Position numbers and translations under genes: made by a program. Shown piece by piece: positions 59,547 through 64,000 of a stretch of DNA of 64,000 bases (within the stretch, counting starts at the first letter, position 1; each line of letters opens with the position of its first letter). The notes under the pieces are model-generated. The model did not search any database, was not told where the DNA came from, and worked only from the letters and a program-made list of their open reading frames with translations. The stretch lies in contig NZ_JABEDH010000001.1 in assembly GCF_029285175.1 (NCBI RefSeq), positions 744,001-808,000 of the forward strand. Reading direction: 5' to 3'. This stretch comes from Sulfitobacter sp. M05. GTDB taxonomy: Bacteria > Pseudomonadota > Alphaproteobacteria > Rhodobacterales > Rhodobacteraceae.

Positions 59547-62500
59547 ATGATCCGTACACTTGATTTTAATGCATTTGCAGCCGGTACCGTTATTGATGAT
59601 GAGTATCAGGCAACGGATGGGGTGACGGTTTCGGCTGTAGGTGGCTCAGGGCAGGCGATGACCTTTGACACAGATAACCCCACAGGCGACGATACCGATC
59701 TGGCGTCTGATACCCTCGACGGCGTGCTGATCATCTCGGAAGATGGCGACACCAGTGATCCCGATGACACTGACGCCGGCGGCAGTATCTTTTTCGACTT
59801 TGAAGCACCCTCCCTTATCAAGTCCCTGACTTTCAAGGACATTGAAGAGACCAGCGGTGACGGCACGGTAATGGTGTTTTATGACGCTGACGGTGGGGTC
59901 ATCGAAGAACATTTCGTTCAACCCACCGATGACGGTGGTGAACGCACGGTTGGCCTGTCCGTTGACGGCGTGTCGCGGATGGAGATCCGTTTCGAAGGGT
60001 CCGGCGCGGTGGACAATCTGGTTTTTGATGACAATCTGGCGGTGGACATGGGACCGACGGCGATTGATGACAGTGGCGAGACCGACGAAGATACCGCCGT
60101 GATCATTGATCTGCGGGGCAATGACACCGACCCGGACGATCCGCGTGCGGATTTGGAAATTGGTGATTTTGTCAGCGCCGACGGCACAGTGACCGATCTG
60201 GGCGACGGCACGGTATCCTTCTTGCCAAATCCCGATTTCAGCGGCGAGACCAGTTTTTCCTACACGCTCACCGACCCGGACGGGAACACCGATACCGGTG
60301 AGGTCACCGTGCTTGTGGACCCCGTTAATGATGCGCCTGTGGCATTAGATGACGCAGATTCAACGGATCAGGACACTGTGGTCACAGTCGATTTGTTGGC
60401 CAATGACAGCGATGTTGATAGTGACGGCTTCCGCGTTATTGAGGCAATCGTGCCGACAGCGCAGGGGGCGCTTGTCGATAACGGGGATGGGACGGTTGAT
60501 TTCACACCGGCCCCTGACTTCATCGGTGACGCGACAATCAGCTATACCATTGCCGACACAGAAGGTTTGGAAGCCAGCGCCGCACATACCGTCACCGTAA
60601 ACCCCGTGGACGTCGCACCGGTTGCCAACCCGGATACAGCCGAGACGCCAGAGGACACGGCAATCACCATTGACGTGCTGGATAATGACACCGACCCACA
60701 AGACGATGCCCTGACCATCACCGAAGCTTCGGTGTCAGAAGAGCAGGGCACCGTCGAGATAGTTGAAAACCAGCTGTTGTTTACACCAGCAGCAGAGTTC
60801 AACGGCCCCAGTACAATTTCCTATCTGGTCGCAGACCCAGACGGCAACAGTGCCGAAGGGACAGTTGCCGTTGAAGTAACCCCTGTGAATGACGATCCGG
60901 TCGCCGCGGACGACACGGCCACCACGCCGCAAGAAACGCCCGTCACGGTTAACCTGTTGGAAAACGACAGCGACATCGACGGCGATACCTTGGTTGTGAC
61001 CACAGCCACAGTGCCCGCAGCACAGGGGGCGTTGTTAAACAATGGCGACGGCACAGTGGTGTTCACCCCGGCAGAGGCGTTCACAGGGCCCGCAACCATC
61101 AGCTATTCGGTGTCCGACGGCAATGGCGGCGAAGCCAGCGCAGAGCATGTGATTGACGTCACGCCGGTGGTTCCGGCCCCGCCCGTTGCGAACGACGATA
61201 CCGCAACAACAGAGGAAGACACGGCAGTCATAGTCGATCTGCGCGGCAATGACAGCGATCCCGACAACGGCTTGGACACTCTGGTTATTGGCGATCTGGC
61301 GGTTGACCCATCCGAGGGCTCCGTTGTCGACAATGGCGATGGCACCGTGACATTCACCCCGGCTGCCGAATTTAGCGGGGACGCCATAATCAGCTATTCC
61401 TTGACTGACCCGGACGGCGCTTCTGATACTGCTGAGGCCGTTGTCACGGTGACGCCGGTGAACGATGCACCGATTGCCGAAGATGACGTGATGGGCACGC
61501 CCTACAACACCCCGATCGAAGACATCGAGGTACTTACCAATGACACCGACACGGACGCAGACCCGCTGCGCGTCGTAAGTGCAATCAGCCCCGACGGCGA
61601 TGTTGTCATCACACCAGAGGGCGCACTGACCTTTACGCCGAACGACGGGTTCAAGGGCCCTGCCGAAATCACCTATACGATTTCAGACCGTCCCGAAGGC
61701 GCGCCTGATGCCTTAACGGACACGGGCACGCTGATTGTCAATGTGGCGGACCCCGGGGATCGCGACGGCATTGTCGATGGGACAGGCGACGATGATCTGA
61801 TCGACACTGAATATTTGGGTGACCCTGACGGGGACCGCGTCGACAATGACGATGCGATCATCGCTGGCCAAGCGCCGAACGACGATATCATCCGTGCCGG
61901 CGCGGGGGATGACACGGTTATGGCCGGTCTGGGTGATGACAATATCACCGGCGGCGAAGGCGATGACAGCATCCTCGGGGAAGACGGCAATGACACAGTG
62001 GCTGGTGGTGCTGGCAATGACGTGATCGACACATCGGGGCCGGATCTGGCACCCGATCAGGGCTATCCTGATGCGGCGACAGACAGCTTGGGTTTTGCGG
62101 GCGACGATGACCCGGAGAATGACCGCGACTCTGTCATAGGCGGGACGGGTGATGATACCATCACAACCGGCGATGACCGTGACACGATCAGTGGCGGTGC
62201 CGGCGAGGATGTGATTGACGCAGGCATCGACAATGACCTTGTGACCGGAGGCGCGGACGATGACCGCATCGTTGGCGGCGAAGGCAGTGACACGATCTTA
62301 GGTGGCGATGGCGATGATACGATCTATGCCGGCAATGATCCCGACGGCATCGGTGATTTGTTGGACATTCCGGATGAGGAAACTGCGGGGTCGCCGTTTT
62401 CGCCGGATCGTAACCCGGACAACGGACGGGATGTTGTCTTGGGCGGTGCCGGTGACGATGTGATCTTTGGCGCTGACGATGGTGACAGCCTTGTCGGTGG

Positions 62501-63635
62501 CTCGGGTGATGACACCATTGATGGCCAGATTGACGATGACACCATTCGGGGCGGATCGGGTGATGATTCCCTGCTGGGCGGTCAAGGGGATGACACCATT
62601 GACGGCGGCACCGGCGAAGACACCCTGATGGGCGGCGACGGCGATGACACCCTGCGCGGGAACCGCAACGATGATATCCTGATGGGCGGCGATGGGGACG
62701 ACGTCCTTGATGGCGGCGGTGATGATGATCTGCTAGAGGGCGGCGACGGCGACGACAACCTGCAAGGCGGTCAGGGGGATGACACCCTGCGCGGCGGCGC
62801 AGGTGAAGACACCATGACAGGCGGTGCCGGTCAGGACATGTTTGCCGCGGTTGGTGCGGGGGATGTTGTTGACGGCGGGTCCGGCCCGATTGACACCGAC
62901 ACGCTGGACCTGCGCGGTTCGGCCCCCGAAGGCGGGCGGCTTGAAGTTGTTTACACATCGGATGATCGGGAAGACGGTGTTGTTAATTATTTCAACGAAG
63001 AGGGCGAGGACGCCGGCCAGCTGGTGTTTGAAGAGATTGAAAACGTCATTCCCTGTTTCACGCCGGGCACCAAAATTGCCACGCCGAAAGGGGAACGCCG
63101 GGTCGAGACGCTGGCGGTTGGGGACCGTGTCATTACCCGCGACAATGGCATTCAGGAAATCCGTTGGGTTGGGGCCCGCAATATGTCCGGCGCCGAGCTG
63201 GCGCGTGCGGCCCACCTCAAGCCGGTGCTGATCCGTCAGGGGGCCCTTGGCAATGCCTTGCCCGAGCAGGATATGATGGTTTCCCCCAATCACCGGGTTC
63301 TGGTCGCCAATGACAAGACTGCACTTTATTTCGAAGAGCGTGAGGTTCTGGTGGCGGCCAAGCACCTGACAGATTTGGAAGGTGTGGACATCGTGGATGT
63401 ATCGCAGACCACCTATATCCATATCATGTTTGACCAGCATGAGGTGATCCTGTCTGACGGCACCTGGACCGAAAGCTTCCAGCCCGGCGACATGTCATTG
63501 GCCGGGATCGGCAAGGAACAAAGGCAGGAAATTCTGGAACTGTTCCCGGAATTGGCCACCAAGGCGGGTGTGGAAAGCTATGCATCGGCCCGCCGGTCAC
63601 TGAAAAAACACGAGGCCAAGCTGCTTACCGAATAG
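59547..63635 (+). CDS. RTX adhesin-like protein with Ig-type repeats and Hint domain
   Basis: The ATG at 59547 (SD AGGAG) gives 1362 residues without signal peptide. Order: an N-terminal domain (1-165), six cadherin/VCBS-type repeats of about 90-95 residues (starts near 168, 265, 358, 452, 547 and 642; consensus PVAxDDTATTxEDTxVxVDLxxNDxD), a set of Ca-binding RTX nonapeptides (about 784-1100, GGxGxDxxx, such as GGEGDDSILGEDGNDTVAG), then a Hint_2 domain (about 1169-1310: CFTPGTKIATPKGERRVETLAVGDRVIT, MVSPNHRVLVAND). The protein is very acidic. Secretion by a type I system and calcium-dependent folding are inferred. Hint domains can self-process; the catalytic Cys is present. Confidence 0.9.
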   Translation: MIRTLDFNAFAAGTVIDDEYQATDGVTVSAVGGSGQAMTFDTDNPTGDDTDLASDTLDGVLIISEDGDTSDPDDTDAGGSIFFDFEAPSLIKSLTFKDIEETSGDGTVMVFYDADGGVIEEHFVQPTDDGGERTVGLSVDGVSRMEIRFEGSGAVDNLVFDDNLAVDMGPTAIDDSGETDEDTAVIIDLRGNDTDPDDPRADLEIGDFVSADGTVTDLGDGTVSFLPNPDFSGETSFSYTLTDPDGNTDTGEVTVLVDPVNDAPVALDDADSTDQDTVVTVDLLANDSDVDSDGFRVIEAIVPTAQGALVDNGDGTVDFTPAPDFIGDATISYTIADTEGLEASAAHTVTVNPVDVAPVANPDTAETPEDTAITIDVLDNDTDPQDDALTITEASVSEEQGTVEIVENQLLFTPAAEFNGPSTISYLVADPDGNSAEGTVAVEVTPVNDDPVAADDTATTPQETPVTVNLLENDSDIDGDTLVVTTATVPAAQGALLNNGDGTVVFTPAEAFTGPATISYSVSDGNGGEASAEHVIDVTPVVPAPPVANDDTATTEEDTAVIVDLRGNDSDPDNGLDTLVIGDLAVDPSEGSVVDNGDGTVTFTPAAEFSGDAIISYSLTDPDGASDTAEAVVTVTPVNDAPIAEDDVMGTPYNTPIEDIEVLTNDTDTDADPLRVVSAISPDGDVVITPEGALTFTPNDGFKGPAEITYTISDRPEGAPDALTDTGTLIVNVADPGDRDGIVDGTGDDDLIDTEYLGDPDGDRVDNDDAIIAGQAPNDDIIRAGAGDDTVMAGLGDDNITGGEGDDSILGEDGNDTVAGGAGNDVIDTSGPDLAPDQGYPDAATDSLGFAGDDDPENDRDSVIGGTGDDTITTGDDRDTISGGAGEDVIDAGIDNDLVTGGADDDRIVGGEGSDTILGGDGDDTIYAGNDPDGIGDLLDIPDEETAGSPFSPDRNPDNGRDVVLGGAGDDVIFGADDGDSLVGGSGDDTIDGQIDDDTIRGGSGDDSLLGGQGDDTIDGGTGEDTLMGGDGDDTLRGNRNDDILMGGDGDDVLDGGGDDDLLEGGDGDDNLQGGQGDDTLRGGAGEDTMTGGAGQDMFAAVGAGDVVDGGSGPIDTDTLDLRGSAPEGGRLEVVYTSDDREDGVVNYFNEEGEDAGQLVFEEIENVIPCFTPGTKIATPKGERRVETLAVGDRVITRDNGIQEIRWVGARNMSGAELARAAHLKPVLIRQGALGNALPEQDMMVSPNHRVLVANDKTALYFEEREVLVAAKHLTDLEGVDIVDVSQTTYIHIMFDQHEVILSDGTWTESFQPGDMSLAGIGKEQRQEILELFPELATKAGVESYASARRSLKKHEAKLLTE

Positions 63636-63747
63636 GCCGCATTTCAGGGGCGGGGGCCCCCGATAGGAAACAACGGCAGGCGGATTTATCGCCTGTCAGA
63701 AATATGCAGCTGTTTGTCAGGGATGTATCACCTTAGGCAAACGACCA

Positions 63748-63781
63748 GAGCGGGGCGGTAAACTGCCCCGCTCACTTTTTT
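63748..63781 (+). terminator. Rho-independent terminator of the RTX-Hint gene
   Basis: A perfect 9-bp stem GAGCGGGGC/GCCCCGCTC (63748-63773) is followed by ACTTTTTT. It is 112 bp after the RTX-Hint stop and on the correct strand. Confidence 0.85.
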
Positions 63782-63799
63782 GGCTTTGGGGGCGGACCG

Positions 63800-64000
63800 T
63801 TACACAGGTGGGTGCTGCGCCCTGCGCCAGTTCTCCCAGTCTTCCGGTGTATCAAGGTCAAGGCGGGCCCGTTGCCCTTGCAAGGGCACCAATGTCACGC
63901 GCCCCTTGGCCTGGGCGACAACTTCGCGCCCGCCACTGTCTCCTGTCAGATCGGCAAAAGCGGGGAACAGGGTATGATCGAAAATGATCGGATGACCGGC
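63800..64000 (-). CDS. MobA-like molybdenum-cofactor nucleotidyltransferase (partial, C-terminal)
   Basis: The last 66 residues of a minus-strand protein are present; the rest lies beyond the right edge. The segment GHPIIFDHTLFPAFADLTGDSGGREVVAQ followed by LDLDTPEDWENWRR is the C-terminal signature of MocA-type NTP transferases (molybdopterin cytidylyltransferase), where GHP and GDxG contact the substrate. The product would act in cofactor maturation for xanthine-dehydrogenase-type enzymes. Confidence 0.8.
   Translation of the reverse strand, partial: AGHPIIFDHTLFPAFADLTGDSGGREVVAQAKGRVTLVPLQGQRARLDLDTPEDWENWRRAQHPPV

Noticed and set aside
59116-59550. Plus-strand 144-codon frame upstream of the RTX-Hint gene
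   Set aside because: It overlaps the RTX-Hint start and has no conserved domain; it looks like a leader segment.
61870-62850. Tandem DNA periodicity resembling a CRISPR array
   Set aside because: The periodicity comes from coding nonapeptide repeats; units are short, degenerate and in frame.
62188-62958. Minus-strand 256-codon frame opposite the RTX repeats
   Set aside because: It is a shadow of the GGxGxD repeats and is very rich in His/Arg/Cys.

Overview
This window looks like the chromosome of a Rhodobacterales (roseobacter-group) alphaproteobacterium. The basis is the ordinary protein-level resemblance of almost every gene to that group, an alphaproteobacterial LexA box (GTTC-N7-GTTC), a CtrA-like box (TTAA-N7-TTAA), a single-cysteine DksA, a DUF1476 ATP synthase inhibitor, SspB, DUF4169, DUF6778 and a DUF2927 lipoprotein. 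GC is roughly 58-60% by eye. I cannot name the genus.

Layout. 1-714: core genes on the minus strand (RDD membrane protein, DUF2852). 715-5491: a small accessory region. It has an intergenic stretch with a long direct repeat, a PIN-domain protein, a phage C5 cytosine methyltransferase overlapping a Com-like zinc-finger regulator, a small membrane protein, and the end of a P2-like tail operon (tape-measure fragment, U, X, truncated D). It abuts the terminator of a tRNA-Asn gene and is best read as a decayed prophage. 5493-16325: housekeeping genes (MBL hydrolase, EnvZ-like kinase, CAT-anticodon tRNA, OmpA protein, purM-purN, RNase D, RidA, SufE) and a corrinoid-protein/DUF1638 operon. A likely two-gene small-protein operon lies at 8105-8317. 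16541-22429: an SOS-type radical SAM protein, a flavodoxin-fold/TetR divergon, mprF-bmt and DUF1476. 22590-24317: purC-purS-purQ. 24354-27452: the dctB-dctD two-component pair. 27505-35687: GNAT, lipoprotein, rne, tusA, ccdA, an alpha/beta hydrolase coupled to a cytochrome P450. 35760-41582: class I aldolase, fumC-DUF4169-RHH, sspB, chrB-chrA. 41850-47574: glnE, DUF6778 lipoprotein, rRNA methyltransferase, PIN protein. 47708-52430: minus-strand cluster of M48 protease, VWA protein, small membrane protein, DUF2927 lipoprotein and MoxR ATPase. 52601-58558: dksA, FAD monooxygenase, arginine catabolism (rocF, ocd, divergent Lrp), dsbB-yqaA and tRNA-Leu. 58559-64000: a nearly 1-kb leader, then a 1362-residue RTX/Ig-repeat/Hint protein, and a partial MobA-like nucleotidyltransferase at the edge.

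Functional links. Purine synthesis is represented by two separate clusters (purMN and purCSQ). Arginine is predicted to go through arginase to ornithine and then to proline by ornithine cyclodeaminase, with a divergent Lrp-type regulator. The corrinoid protein, DUF1638 protein and betaine-homocysteine methyltransferase suggest methyl transfer from methylated amines or betaines. No single obviously novel system dominates. The most interesting points are the hidden small-protein operon, the corrinoid/DUF1638 operon, the out-of-frame start of ridA, the SOS box on the radical SAM gene, the GAFTGA-less DctD, the tandem palindromes after the aldolase gene, and the upstream region of the RTX-Hint gene.
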